A stretch of DNA of 64,000 bases, from positions 1,984,001-2,048,000 of the forward strand of contig NC_015589.1 in NCBI RefSeq assembly GCF_000215085.1, in the 5' to 3' direction. Of the stretch, positions 16,838-25,753 are shown piece by piece. Each line of letters starts with the position of its first letter. Position 1 is the first letter of the stretch. This DNA is from Desulforamulus ruminis DSM 2154 (lineage in GTDB: Bacteria > Bacillota > Desulfotomaculia > Desulfotomaculales > Desulfotomaculaceae). The notes beneath the pieces are model-generated. The model did no database searches. It was not told the origin of the DNA and saw nothing but the letters and a program-made list of their open reading frames with translations. Made by a program: the position numbers and the translations under genes.

Positions 16838-17640
16838 TGCCCTCTTTGGTTATTACAACCGGCCTGCGCTCGGACACAGCCTTGGCAAACCTGGCTTTAG
16901 AGCTGAGCCGGGAGTTACAGGCCCCTTTTATTGCCAGAGAAAAACGTTCTTTACAAACCATCCGGGAAATGGCCGCGGCAGAAGCTGTCTTTTTGGTGAA
17001 GAAAGACCGGCTGGCCCTGGTAATAGAAGGGAAAGAATTGTTTTTTCATCCAGGATTGGCAAAATTACGTATAAAAGAACTGCAGTCCGGGAAAGCTGAT
17101 CAAATGATTGGGGCCATGGGCCTGCAGGAGGGAAATTCCCTATTGGACTGCACCCTGGGCCTGGCTTCCGACGCCCTGGTGGCCAGCTATATTTGCGGAC
17201 CCGCCGGCACGGTGGTTGGCCTGGAAGATTCCTGGGCAGTGGCGGAGATCGTTCGTAGAGGATTAAAAAGTTATGAGGGTGAAAAGCCGGAGATGTTGGC
17301 GGCCATGCGCCGGATCAAAGTCTTGAGCTGCCACCATCTGGAATTCCTCCGGGAGCAGCCGGACAATGCTTTTGATGTGGTTTATTTTGACCCCATGTTT
17401 CGACAGCCCAGGGAACAATCCAGTTCCATGGCTCCTCTGAGACCTTTGGCCAACAGAGATCCCTTATCCCCGGAAATCGTGGCGGAGGCCCTGCGGGTGG
17501 CCGGGAAAAGGGTGGTTATGAAGGAGAAGAGGAACAGTCAGGAATTCCAACGCTTAAGTTTTCCTGAGGTGGTTGGAGGAAAATATTCCCCGGTGGCTTA
17601 TGGCATTATAAAAAAAGGTGGTGCCGGATGCAGGATCTGA
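16834..17640 (+). CDS. Class I SAM-dependent methyltransferase, RsmJ/DUF548-like
   Basis: 268 aa. The motif-I-like LLDCTLGLASDALVAS (about residues 106-121) and the catalytic-type VVYFDPMFRQP (about 188-198) resemble the RsmJ (YhiQ/DUF548) family, which methylates G1516 of 16S rRNA in gammaproteobacteria. The N-terminal part is different and resembles no domain I know. It overlaps mutL by 4 bp and miaA by 13 bp, so it is in the middle of a tightly packed repair/tRNA operon. A nucleic-acid methylation role is likely; the exact target is not shown. Confidence 0.65.
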   Translation: MMPSLVITTGLRSDTALANLALELSRELQAPFIAREKRSLQTIREMAAAEAVFLVKKDRLALVIEGKELFFHPGLAKLRIKELQSGKADQMIGAMGLQEGNSLLDCTLGLASDALVASYICGPAGTVVGLEDSWAVAEIVRRGLKSYEGEKPEMLAAMRRIKVLSCHHLEFLREQPDNAFDVVYFDPMFRQPREQSSSMAPLRPLANRDPLSPEIVAEALRVAGKRVVMKEKRNSQEFQRLSFPEVVGGKYSPVAYGIIKKGGAGCRI

Positions 17641-18563
17641 AACCGTTAATTGTAATGGTAGGCCCCACCGCAACCGGTAAGACGGATTTATCCATTGAAG
17701 TGGCAAAAAAGGTAAGGGGAGAAATTATCTCTGCGGATTCCATGCTGGTTTACAGGGGAATGGACATTGGCACTGCCAAACCAACCTTGGCCGAAAGGCA
17801 GGGGATTCCCCATCATTTAATTGATATTGTGAACCCTGACCAGGAATATAGCGTAGCCTCGTACCAGAGAGCGGCGGAATCATTAATTGATGCCATTATC
17901 GACAGGGGAAATCTCCCGATGCTGGTGGGAGGCACCGGTTTATATGTTCGTTCGGTGATTGATCACTATGATTTTACACAGGCACCCAGGGATGAGAAGC
18001 TGCGCCAGGAACTTTTGCGGGAAGCGGAACACCTGGGACCCCTGGCCATGCATAACAAGCTGGCTGAAGTGGATCGTGAAACAGCGGACCGTCTCCATCC
18101 CAATGATCTCAGACGGGTGATCCGTGCTCTGGAAGTCTACATCCAGACCGGCAACCCCATCTCTCAATATCAGTACAGCCAGCAGATGCAAAGCCCCAAA
18201 TACAATCTGCAGATGTTTGGTCTGACCATGGAAAGGCAACTGCTGTATCAGAGAATTGAACAACGGGTGGATTTGATGGTGCAAAAAGGGTTGGTGGAAG
18301 AGGTAGCCGCCTTGCTGAAAAAATACGGACGTTTTGCCACAGCCATGCAGGGCCTGGGATATAAAGAAATTGTCGCCTATCTGAAGGGTGAAATTTCCCT
18401 GGATCAGGCCATTGAGTTACTAAAGAGGAATACACGGCGCTTCGCTAAACGACAAATAACCTGGTTCCGGGCCGATAAGAGAATTCAGTGGATCGAACTT
18501 AATCAATCTACCAATAAAAAGAAGATATCGGATGAAATTGCCAATCAAATAGCAGGAAATTGA
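17628..18563 (+). CDS. miaA: tRNA dimethylallyltransferase MiaA
   Basis: 311 aa with the P-loop GPTATGKT at residues 12-19, ISADSMLVYRGMDIGTAKP after it, DIVNPDQEYSV and GGTGLYVR. The enzyme adds a dimethylallyl group to A37 of UNN-reading tRNAs, the step before MiaB. The start lies inside the upstream methyltransferase gene (13-bp overlap). hfq follows, as in many bacteria. Confidence 0.95.
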   Translation: MQDLKPLIVMVGPTATGKTDLSIEVAKKVRGEIISADSMLVYRGMDIGTAKPTLAERQGIPHHLIDIVNPDQEYSVASYQRAAESLIDAIIDRGNLPMLVGGTGLYVRSVIDHYDFTQAPRDEKLRQELLREAEHLGPLAMHNKLAEVDRETADRLHPNDLRRVIRALEVYIQTGNPISQYQYSQQMQSPKYNLQMFGLTMERQLLYQRIEQRVDLMVQKGLVEEVAALLKKYGRFATAMQGLGYKEIVAYLKGEISLDQAIELLKRNTRRFAKRQITWFRADKRIQWIELNQSTNKKKISDEIANQIAGN

Positions 18564-18632
18564 TTTAAAACGTAGAACAGTATTTTTACCATATTTTTTT
18601 CCAGAGAAAATTATTATTTGGAGGTACCCCCC

Positions 18633-18875
18633 ATGACTAAACCGCAAATAAATTTACAAGATGCATTTCTTAATCAGGTAAGGAAGGAAAATATACCCGT
18701 AACCATTTTTTTAATTAACGGTTTCCAATTAAAAGGCATGGTGAGGGGCTTTGACAATTTTACCGTTATTTTGGAAAGCGACGGCAAACAACTGATGGTT
18801 TATAAGCATGCCATATCAACCATTAGCCCGCTTCGCCCGGTAAATACCTCCTTTTCCGAAAATAAACCGATGTAA
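18633..18875 (+). CDS. hfq: RNA chaperone Hfq
   Basis: 80 aa with the Sm fold: [18 protein letters not shown] at the start (Sm1), [18 protein letters not shown], and the Sm2 motif YKHAIS. The start is the ATG after GGAGGTACCCCCC; a TTG 15 nt upstream lies in the ribosome site itself. The C-terminus is short, as in other Firmicutes. It likely forms the usual hexamer that binds sRNAs and A-rich RNA. Confidence 0.95.
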   Translation: MTKPQINLQDAFLNQVRKENIPVTIFLINGFQLKGMVRGFDNFTVILESDGKQLMVYKHAISTISPLRPVNTSFSENKPM

Positions 18876-18882
18876 AGGGTTG

Positions 18883-18912
18883 GCCTCTCCGGTGGAGGGG
18901 CTTTTCATTTTA
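18883..18912 (+). terminator. Terminator after hfq
   Basis: GCCTCTCC pairs with GGAGGGGC (one wobble) and is followed by TTTTCATTTTA. Confidence 0.8.
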
Positions 18913-19031
18913 GGTCACTATTTTACACCCGGCGCGTATACTATTCTTAAGGTGCATGGGAGCCCCGGATCCTGCCGAGGTTCCCATTCCCGGCAGAGCC
19001 TTGAAGAAAGAGACGCCCGGAGGTGAATACC

Positions 19032-19991
19032 TTGGTTAAAATAAAGATGTGGCAGACGCCGCCAAACCGCAGTGAGCCTCCCAGGCAAGGCGGTTTGGTT
19101 AAAATGCCCGCATCGCCCGGAAAAAATCCCTTTAGCTCGGAAAAAGCATCCACCCATGAAGAGATCAGCAAAAAGCTGGCTCAGGAAATTTTAGGTGAAT
19201 TGGATTTACTCATTGGTCTATCCAGTGTAAAAAGGCTGGTTAAGGAAATTCAAGCCTTTGCGGAAATTCAGAAGCTGAGACAAAAAGAGAAATTAATTTA
19301 CGAGCCCATGGTTTTACACATGATCTTTAAAGGGAATCCTGGTACCGGAAAGACCACGGTGGCCAGAATCATCGGCAGATTATTTAAAGAAATGGGCGTG
19401 CTGCCCAAAGGCCATTTAATTGAGGTTGAGCGGGCCGATTTGGTAGGGGAATACATTGGTCATACAGCGGCGAAAACCAGAGATCAGATTAAAAAGGCTC
19501 TGGGTGGCATTCTCTTTATTGATGAGGCTTATTCCCTGGCCCGGGGCGGTGAAAAGGATTTTGGCAAAGAAGCCATTGATTCGATGGTGGCCAGTATGGA
19601 AAATAATAAGGATAATTTAATTATTATCCTGGCAGGTTACCAGGAAGAAATGAACTATTTTTTAGAAACCAATCCCGGCCTGCGCTCCCGTTTTCCCATA
19701 CATATCACCTTTCCCGATTACAACATCCAGGAACTCATGGGCATTGCCGACTTGATGTTGAAACAGCGCCAGTATGTTTTGGCCCCTCTGGGTTGGGAGG
19801 AATTAAAAAGAATTTTAGAAAATCAAATCCGAAGTCACGAACACAGCGGCAATGCCAGGCTGGTAAGAAACTTAATTGAGCGGGCTATGCGCATTCAAGC
19901 CCTCAGGCTGGTACGCAACAGGCAGATTTCCAGACAGGATCTGATGACCATCAGCAGAGAAGACTTGACGGGAGCTCTGGAGGAAATATAA
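19032..19991 (+). CDS. spoVK: Stage V sporulation protein K-like AAA ATPase
   Basis: 319 aa of the CbbX/SpoVK AAA+ group. Walker A GNPGTGKTT lies near residue 100, the pore-loop region LVGEYIGHT follows, then Walker B ILFIDEAYSL and the arginine-finger region NPGLRSRFP. The first 60 residues are a proline-rich extension. The start is TTG 19032, 7 nt after GGAGGTG; a GTG three codons earlier overlaps that site. SpoVK in B. subtilis is needed for late spore maturation and also lies after hfq. The position supports the name. Confidence 0.88.
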   Translation: MVKIKMWQTPPNRSEPPRQGGLVKMPASPGKNPFSSEKASTHEEISKKLAQEILGELDLLIGLSSVKRLVKEIQAFAEIQKLRQKEKLIYEPMVLHMIFKGNPGTGKTTVARIIGRLFKEMGVLPKGHLIEVERADLVGEYIGHTAAKTRDQIKKALGGILFIDEAYSLARGGEKDFGKEAIDSMVASMENNKDNLIIILAGYQEEMNYFLETNPGLRSRFPIHITFPDYNIQELMGIADLMLKQRQYVLAPLGWEELKRILENQIRSHEHSGNARLVRNLIERAMRIQALRLVRNRQISRQDLMTISREDLTGALEEI

Positions 19992-20040
19992 TTTTCTCCG
20001 GAGCTATTCTTAATTTTTATATCAATAACTTGGAGGTCAC

Positions 20041-21285
20041 ATGCATTTAAATCAATTGGACAAACTGGCAATTGAAGTAGAAACGGAAGTACAGCCGGTA
20101 TACCGGGAAATTGAGGCCAGGGCCATGGACAATCATGCCCGGGTTTTAGAGGGATTCCACCGGGCCAGGGTGGCGGACTACCACCTGCGGGGAACCACCG
20201 GCTATGGCTACAATGATGCGGGCAGAGAAGCCTTGGAGACGGTTTATGCCCATATTTTCGGGGCGGAAGCGGCATTAGTCAGGGGGCAGATTGTTTCAGG
20301 AACCCACGCCATTGCCCTTGCCCTCTTCGGCTTGTTAAGACCCGGGGATGAATTGCTGGCTGTTCAGGGTTCTCCCTATGATACCCTGGAGGAGTTAATT
20401 GGCAAGCGGGGGAACGCGCCCGGTTCATTAAGGGAACTGGGAGTAGGCTACCGTCAGGTGGAGTTGACTCCCGAAGGAACACTGGACTGGCAGGCCATCG
20501 AACAAGGGCTGAATGAAAAAACCCGGGTGGTTTTGGTACAACGCTCCCGAGGTTATGCCTGGCGCCCATCCTTAACCCTGGACCAGTTAAAAAAACTGAT
20601 CACCTTTATTAAAACTAAATCCTCAAGAGCTTTGGTTTTTGTAGATAACTGTTACGGGGAATTGGTGGACATGCTGGAACCTCCCGCGATTGGGGCCGAT
20701 CTGGCCGCCGGTTCCTTAATCAAAAACCCGGGCGGGGGATTGGCGCCAACCGGCGGGTATGTTGTAGGACGAAGGGAACTGGTGGAAATGGCGGCCAACC
20801 GTTTGACCGCTCCGGGAATCGGCGGAGAGGTAGGGCCTTCCCTTGGACACCAGCGCCTACTATTCCAAGGCATCTTTTTAGCCCCCCATACGGTGGCGGA
20901 GGCACTGAAGGGAGCGGTTTTCGTCGCCAGGCTGTTTGAGCGGCTGGGCTTTAAGGTATCCCCTTCCTATGATGAGCCAAGGTCGGATATTATCCAATCC
21001 ATTGCCCTGGAAACTCCGGAAAGGCTGGTTGCTTTCTGCCAGGGACTGCAGGCCGCTTCCCCGGTGGACGCCCACGCCCTGCCGGAACCCGATTATATGC
21101 CCGGCTATGAAGATGATGTGATTATGGCGGCAGGTACCTTTGTACAGGGCGCATCGATAGAATTAAGCGCCGATGCTCCCTTAAGAAAGCCCTACGCTGT
21201 TTATCTTCAGGGAGGATTATCGAAAGAATACGTTCGGCTGGGAGTCCTTTCCGCGGCCCGGAAAGTTCTACAGGTGAAAGGTTAA
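20041..21285 (+). CDS. PLP-dependent methionine gamma-lyase-family protein (YnbB/'aluminum resistance')
   Basis: 414 aa. Type I PLP fold: the gly-rich phosphate-binding segment GTTGYGYND and the PLP-aldimine lysine in SLIKNPGGGLAPTGGYVVG. This is the signature of the YnbB family, often annotated as methionine gamma-lyase-like or aluminum resistance protein. It follows spoVK with GGAGGTC before the ATG, the same position as ynbB in Bacillus (hflX is absent here). The in vivo reaction is not established. Confidence 0.85.
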   Translation: MHLNQLDKLAIEVETEVQPVYREIEARAMDNHARVLEGFHRARVADYHLRGTTGYGYNDAGREALETVYAHIFGAEAALVRGQIVSGTHAIALALFGLLRPGDELLAVQGSPYDTLEELIGKRGNAPGSLRELGVGYRQVELTPEGTLDWQAIEQGLNEKTRVVLVQRSRGYAWRPSLTLDQLKKLITFIKTKSSRALVFVDNCYGELVDMLEPPAIGADLAAGSLIKNPGGGLAPTGGYVVGRRELVEMAANRLTAPGIGGEVGPSLGHQRLLFQGIFLAPHTVAEALKGAVFVARLFERLGFKVSPSYDEPRSDIIQSIALETPERLVAFCQGLQAASPVDAHALPEPDYMPGYEDDVIMAAGTFVQGASIELSADAPLRKPYAVYLQGGLSKEYVRLGVLSAARKVLQVKG

Positions 21286-21310
21286 TAGTGTTTTAGACTA
21301 AAAATAAGGT

Positions 21311-21358
21311 GCTGCACAAAAGGAACCATTCTGTGTCCTTTTTGCAGGGCCTTTTTTA
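21311..21358 (+). terminator. Terminator after the YnbB-like gene
   Basis: CTGCACAAAAGGA pairs with TCCTTTTTGCAG with one bulge, and CTTTTTTAA follows. Confidence 0.8.
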
Positions 21359-21474
21359 ATTGAACTGCTTTTAATAAAAATTTATTTTCATAGGGCGGAT
21401 GCGATAATTTGCATTTCCATTACATATCTACTGGCTGCAATAGGGAAAATACTTAGATGAAAGGGGGTGTCAAA

Positions 21475-21960
21475 ATGAAACCTGCAAAAATTTACTTATT
21501 GTTTGCCTCGGCCCTGTTGGCGGTATCTCTTGTCTTTGGAGGTTGTACGGCGGCCAAGAAACCGGCCACGCCCAATACCCAGGAAACACCGAATGCGGCC
21601 TCCCCTACGGATCGCAATTATCCCAAGGATGTGGCGGACCGGGTGGTGGCGGAAGCCAACAAAGTGGAAGGTGTGCGGGGATCTACAGCGGTTATTTCAG
21701 GTAAAAATGTTTACTTAGGGCTGGACTTAGATCCTAACCTGGAGAAAAACAGTTCTGCAGAAGTTGAAAGAAAAGTATTGGACCGGGTTAAAGATATGGA
21801 GAAGGGTTATACTGTCAGTGTTTCTTCTGATGTGGATACAGTGACCAGAATAAAAAATGTTGCCCGGGGTATTTCCGAGGGAAAACCCATTGCAAGCTTT
21901 AATGAAGAGCTGCGGGATATCGGAACCCGGATTCAACCTAAAACTGAAAAAACCCAGTAA
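21475..21960 (+). CDS. YhcN/YlaJ-family spore lipoprotein
   Basis: 161 aa. The N-terminal signal peptide ends at a probable lipobox LVFGGC, so the cysteine should be lipidated. The mature part has the YhcN/YlaJ layout: ADRVVAEANKVEGVRGSTAVISGKNVYLGLDL, a conserved sporulation-lipoprotein domain. These proteins lie in the spore membrane and influence germination. The start is ATG 21475 behind AAGGGGGTG; another in-frame start 18 nt upstream would leave no ribosome site. Confidence 0.88.
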   Translation: MKPAKIYLLFASALLAVSLVFGGCTAAKKPATPNTQETPNAASPTDRNYPKDVADRVVAEANKVEGVRGSTAVISGKNVYLGLDLDPNLEKNSSAEVERKVLDRVKDMEKGYTVSVSSDVDTVTRIKNVARGISEGKPIASFNEELRDIGTRIQPKTEKTQ

Positions 21961-22034
21961 AAATGGATAGCCCGGGGTATTTCCCCGGGCCACATTCATT
22001 CATGGCATAAGTTCACCGGCAGAAGTTAAAGAAC

Positions 22035-22064
22035 TTGACGGTATGGTCGGCTTATCAATATAAT
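22035..22064 (+). promoter_or_regulatory. SigmaA promoter for thiM leader
   Basis: TTGACG (22035-22040), 18-bp spacer, TATAAT (22059-22064). Transcription should start near 22071, giving a leader of about 170 nt before thiM. Confidence 0.75.
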
Positions 22065-22071
22065 GGTTTTA

Positions 22072-22185
22072 GCATCTGGCAGAAGTTGGGTCGCCTGCCA
22101 CAGGGTTCCCGTAGGGTAACCACTGAACCTGAGGTTGTATATTTACCCGTCTATGTCTTGGCAGGACGGGTTTTGATTTTAAGCA
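22072..22185 (+). promoter_or_regulatory. Structured leader with terminator upstream of thiM (candidate riboswitch/attenuator, class not recognised)
   Basis: The leader has CTGGCAG (22076-22082), which pairs with CTGCCA at 22095-22100. A second helix closes on AACC/GGTT around 22127-22137. A terminator hairpin follows, ACCCGTC/GACGGGT (22145-22171), with TTTTGATTTT. CCTGCCA (22094-22100) is also perfectly complementary to TGGCAGG (22159-22165) in the terminator's loop and 3' arm, so two exclusive folds exist. The TPP-aptamer CUGAGA and GCGnAGGGA signatures are missing, although TGAACCTGA is present. Gene context suggests control by a thiazole or thiamine metabolite. Confidence 0.5.
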
Positions 22186-22241
22186 AATAAAGAGGTTACG
22201 AAGAAAAATTTTTGCCATCTTATTTAAGGAGAGAGGAACTA

Positions 22242-23039
22242 ATGAGACCTGAGGTTGAAGAACTGTGGGCCATTCGGCAAAAAGTTAAAGCTAAGAAGCC
22301 GCTGGTATGTAACCTAACCAATAATGTGGTGACCAACTTTACAGCCAATGTGCTTCTGGCTGCAGGAGCGTCACCGCTTATGTCCGAGGGAAGCCAGGAA
22401 GCTCAAGAGTTAGTCCAAATTGCCGACGTATTGGTATTAAATATGGGTACGCTGCACCCCAGGCAGGTTGACTACTTTCTTACGGCGGGCCAAAGTGCCA
22501 ACCGGGAGCAAAAACCGGTGGTGTTTGACCCGGTAGGGATCGGAGCCACAACTTACCGCAACAGAGTTGCCGCGGACATTACCAGAGAAATTAAGTTGAG
22601 CCTTATAAGGGGAAATTACGGTGAGATTCACTTTTTGGCAGGAATAGCCGGGCAAACCAAAGGGGTTGACAACTTAGAAAACCGCATCCATATCCCACAA
22701 CTGACTGATTTAGCCGCTAAAACCGGTGCCATTGTGGCGGCTACGGGTGAGGTGGATTACATTACGGATGGTCAAAGAACCTTCTCCAATGACACCGGTC
22801 ATGCCTTTCTCCAGTTGATTACCGGAACGGGCTGCGCCCTAACCTCTTTGGCGGGTGCCTTTCTGACTGCCGCTGAAGATCAATCTTTGGCTGTGCTGGC
22901 TGCCCTGGCTTACTATGGGGCTGCGGCTGAAAAGGCCGCTTCCGTCAGTCAGGGGCCAGGAACTTTTACCAGCCATTTTCTAGATGCTTTATATGGCTTG
23001 GATTTAGAGGAATTTAAGAAAATAATGAACCGGGCTTGA
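22242..23039 (+). CDS. thiM: Hydroxyethylthiazole kinase ThiM
   Basis: 265 aa, full length. [30 protein letters not shown] at the start gives the substrate site, and [16 protein letters not shown] includes the catalytic GTGC. It phosphorylates 4-methyl-5-(2-hydroxyethyl)thiazole in the thiamine salvage pathway. The start is ATG 22242 after AAGGAGAGAGG. No thiD or thiE is next to it, so it is a lone salvage gene, preceded by a promoter and structured leader. Confidence 0.93.
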   Translation: MRPEVEELWAIRQKVKAKKPLVCNLTNNVVTNFTANVLLAAGASPLMSEGSQEAQELVQIADVLVLNMGTLHPRQVDYFLTAGQSANREQKPVVFDPVGIGATTYRNRVAADITREIKLSLIRGNYGEIHFLAGIAGQTKGVDNLENRIHIPQLTDLAAKTGAIVAATGEVDYITDGQRTFSNDTGHAFLQLITGTGCALTSLAGAFLTAAEDQSLAVLAALAYYGAAAEKAASVSQGPGTFTSHFLDALYGLDLEEFKKIMNRA

Positions 23040-23249
23040 ATCCACTTAGAATAACGGTACATAGAAAAAATGATGGTGCCGTCATTTTATTTTAATGAAA
23101 TGACAGCCCGTTGGTATATAATAAGATAAGAATATAGGACAACCCAACGCTTTCTTTCAGAATTGTTAAAATTTACAGATCATATTTATGTAGTTGACTC
23201 GGCGGGTTTCATTTTGGCGGAGATAAGTTTCTTATTGGAGGGATCGACT

Positions 23250-24629
23250 TTGAGAGAATACAGGGTATTATCACCCACTGCCATACTGGGGTACGGTTTT
23301 CCCGAAGCCTCCTTTCGTTCGGGTTTAGCAAGGGAACCTCATTTAATCGCCGTGGATGCCGGTTCCACAGATCCGGGGCCCTATTATCTGGGGGCCGGGA
23401 TATCTTTTACAGACCGGGCCGCTGTAAAACGGGATCTGGAGTTAATCATTGAAGCCGGGTTGACCAAAAACATTCCGGTTGTTATCGGTACGGCCGGCGG
23501 CTGCGGGGCGGAGCCCCATCTGATGTGGAATCTGGAGATCATCCAGGAGCTGGCCAGGGAAAAGGGCTGGCAGTTCCCCCTGGGAGTGATTCATGCGGAA
23601 TTAACCAAAGAGCAAGTTTTACAAGCATTTCGCAAAGGCAAAATATCACCCCTGTATCCGGCGCCCGCTCTTACAGAAGAAGAAATTATTTCTGCCGAAC
23701 ACATTGTAGGCCAAATGGGGCCGGAACCGGTCATGGATGTATTAAGCCGAGGGGCCAGGGTTATTCTGGCGGGAAGGGCTTATGATCCGGCGGTATTCAG
23801 CGCTCCGGCCATTTTAGAGGGATACCCCCGGGGACTGGCCATCCATATGGGAAAAATACTGGAGTGCGGGGCCATTGCCGCCACTCCCGGCAGCGGCAGT
23901 GATTGTCTGATGGGTACCTTGAAAGAGGACTGTTTTATTGTGGAACCGCTGAATCCCGCCCGTCGCTGTACCCCAACCTCTGTGGCGGCCCATACCCTCT
24001 ATGAAAAAACCAACCCTTATCTTTTACCGGGACCGGGCGGTATGCTGGATCTTCATTCCGCCACCTTTACCCAGGTGAATGAAAGGGCGGTCATGGTAGC
24101 CGGCAGCCGGTTTGTGCCCGGAGAAACCTATGCGGTTAAATTGGAGGGAGCCAAACGTGTGGGTTTTCGTACCGTAGCCATCGCAGGCTGCCGGGATCCC
24201 ATTATGATTGCTCAAATTGATTCGATTATTGAGGCGGTCCGGGAAAGAGTAGAGGACAATTTTAAGCGAAATGGATTTAACTATTACCTGCATTTTAATA
24301 TTTACGGTAAAAACGGTGTAATGGGCAAACTGGAGCCCTTAAAAGAAATTCACTCCCATGAACTGGGCATTATTATCGAGGCTGTTGCCGAGACCCAAGA
24401 GATTGCCAATACCATCTGCAGTTTTGCCCGCTCCACCATGCTGCATTACGGCTACCCGGGGCGCATTGCCACTGCCGGCAACCTGGCCTTTCCTTATTCA
24501 CCGTCAGACTTTAAGGCAGGAGCCGTTTATCATTTTAATCTGTACCATTTAATGGAAGTGGAGAATCCCTTGAGCTTATTTCCGAGGGAAATTCTTACGG
24601 CCGGGGAGGGCTTGTCATGCCAAAGGTAA
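23250..24629 (+). CDS. AtuA/DUF1446-family protein
   Basis: 459 aa of the family related to acyclic terpene utilisation protein AtuA. Visible features are the glycine-rich VIGTAGGCGAEPH and GSGSDCLMGTL, and GYPGRIATAGNLAFPYSPSDF near the end. The chemistry is not well defined; many members are annotated only as DUF1446. Start TTG 23250 has GGAGGG 7 nt upstream, and the frame upstream of it lacks a good site. It overlaps the following DUF4387 gene by 13 bp, the usual pairing in bacteria, which suggests one two-subunit enzyme. Confidence 0.8.
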   Translation: MREYRVLSPTAILGYGFPEASFRSGLAREPHLIAVDAGSTDPGPYYLGAGISFTDRAAVKRDLELIIEAGLTKNIPVVIGTAGGCGAEPHLMWNLEIIQELAREKGWQFPLGVIHAELTKEQVLQAFRKGKISPLYPAPALTEEEIISAEHIVGQMGPEPVMDVLSRGARVILAGRAYDPAVFSAPAILEGYPRGLAIHMGKILECGAIAATPGSGSDCLMGTLKEDCFIVEPLNPARRCTPTSVAAHTLYEKTNPYLLPGPGGMLDLHSATFTQVNERAVMVAGSRFVPGETYAVKLEGAKRVGFRTVAIAGCRDPIMIAQIDSIIEAVRERVEDNFKRNGFNYYLHFNIYGKNGVMGKLEPLKEIHSHELGIIIEAVAETQEIANTICSFARSTMLHYGYPGRIATAGNLAFPYSPSDFKAGAVYHFNLYHLMEVENPLSLFPREILTAGEGLSCQR

Positions 24630-24940
24630 CATTGTCGGAGGCTGCCTCCGTGATCCGGAGTAAAAACTCCGGTCCCTATGAATTAACTCTGGATATTATT
24701 TTTAAAAATAAGGAATATTACGAGGCTGCCTGCCGGGCCAAGGTGATTAATAAAGGAACCATTGCAGGTCTATACGGCATTTCGGAAGATCAGGTTATGG
24801 AAATTGTGGAATTTGCTCCAGCCAATGCCATGAAGGCCACTCTTGTTCGTCCCATTCCTTCCGGGGCTTTGGGAGAAACGGATGTGTACGGCGCCCAGCA
24901 GCATGGTCCTTTGCTGGAACTCATGCTGGAGGTACCATAA
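24617..24940 (+). CDS. DUF4387 protein, partner of the AtuA-like protein
   Basis: 107 aa, with ASVIRSKNSGPYELTLDI at the start and GALGETDVYGAQQHGPLL near the end, the two conserved blocks of DUF4387. The family is nearly always next to or fused with DUF1446/AtuA, as here. Function is unknown; a small subunit of an acyl-CoA or organic-acid metabolising enzyme is a reasonable guess. Confidence 0.8.
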   Translation: MPKVTLSEAASVIRSKNSGPYELTLDIIFKNKEYYEAACRAKVINKGTIAGLYGISEDQVMEIVEFAPANAMKATLVRPIPSGALGETDVYGAQQHGPLLELMLEVP

Positions 24941-25041
24941 AAAATTTGTCACTTTTCGGCAAATTCTACAAAATTTCGAGGTTTGTCCCAATATTGAAAG
25001 CAATCTAATAAAATATTAAGATTTTCTCCTAATTTAGCTTA

Positions 25042-25071
25042 TTTACAAACTGCTTTTATAAACTATATAAT
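25042..25071 (+). promoter_or_regulatory. Promoter for the MerR-type regulator
   Basis: TTTACA (25042-25047), 18-bp spacer, TATAAT (25066-25071), 43 bp before the gene start. Confidence 0.65.
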
Positions 25072-25113
25072 ACAGTTAAATTACTAACTTTTAATATGAG
25101 AGGGGATTAAAAC

Positions 25114-25521
25114 TTGTTTTGTAATGATGATCAACCCATGTTTAATATAGGGGTTATAGCCGAGTTATTGAAAGTACATCCGGAAACCCTTCGTATTTGG
25201 GAAAAACATGGCTTAGTTGAACCTTCCCGGCGGAACAAGCAGCGTCTTTACAGCAATAATGATGTAAAGAGGCTCCAATTTATTCATTATTTAATTAATG
25301 ACAAAGGACTGAATATTGCAGGAGTACTGCAAATTATCAGCATGTATCCCTGTTGGACCACCAAGCACTGTCCCGGAGCCAACAGCTCCAGGGAAGGCAA
25401 TGTAAATGTAAATAAGCCCTGTTGGAAAGAACAGGGAACCTTCTGTTTCATTCTAGAAGATATTACGGATCACTGTAGTGTCTGCCCTCATTATAAAAAT
25501 GATTGTCAACTGAACTCATAA
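25114..25521 (+). CDS. MerR-family regulator with cysteine-rich C-terminus
   Basis: 135 aa. The winged-helix MerR DNA-binding domain is clear (FNIGVIAELLKVHPETLRIW, then RRNKQRLYSNNDVKRLQ). After it come seven cysteines: in YPCW, KHCPG, KPCW, TFCF, DHCSVC and NDC. That pattern suggests a metal or iron-sulfur sensor. Start TTG 25114 has AGAGGGG upstream; a later ATG at 25138 is possible. It is alone between its own promoter and terminator, just upstream of the ORP-like operon. Whether it controls that operon is not shown. Confidence 0.8.
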   Translation: MFCNDDQPMFNIGVIAELLKVHPETLRIWEKHGLVEPSRRNKQRLYSNNDVKRLQFIHYLINDKGLNIAGVLQIISMYPCWTTKHCPGANSSREGNVNVNKPCWKEQGTFCFILEDITDHCSVCPHYKNDCQLNS

Positions 25522-25576
25522 TTAACAATAAACAAGGCATTGTAAAAAGCATGCATTTATAAAACACGATCCAAGA

Positions 25577-25612
25577 ACACCTGTCGGAAAATAAGCCGGC
25601 GGGTGTTTTTTG
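25577..25612 (+). terminator. Terminator after the MerR-type gene
   Basis: ACACCTGTCGG pairs with CCGGCGGGTGT (one wobble), followed by TTTTTT. Confidence 0.85.
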
Positions 25613-25679
25613 CATAGAGCATAATTAGGATGTGCATGACATTATCATGGTCGCATGTTATAAAAAGGAAAAGCAATTA

Positions 25680-25730
25680 TTGACATATGTCGTAAACGGG
25701 GTATAATAAGGATATAAATGACATATGTCA
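25680..25730 (+). promoter_or_regulatory. Promoter with two TGACATATGTCA operators for the ORP-like operon
   Basis: TTGACA (25680-25685), 16-bp spacer and TATAAT (25702-25707) form a near-consensus promoter. The palindrome TGACATATGTCA occurs perfectly at 25719-25730 and, with one change, at 25681-25692 over the -35. The two centres are 38 bp apart. A repressor bound at both would cover the -35 and the start region. DUF134 or the MerR-type protein next door is a candidate binder. Confidence 0.75.
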
Positions 25731-25753
25731 TAAATAATAAGGAGGTAGAACCT

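Noticed and set aside
22072-22185. TPP riboswitch upstream of thiM
   Set aside because: The leader has TGAACCTGA, as TPP aptamers do, but lacks CUGAGA and the GCGnAGGGA end, and the spacing does not fit. Reported as an unclassified leader.
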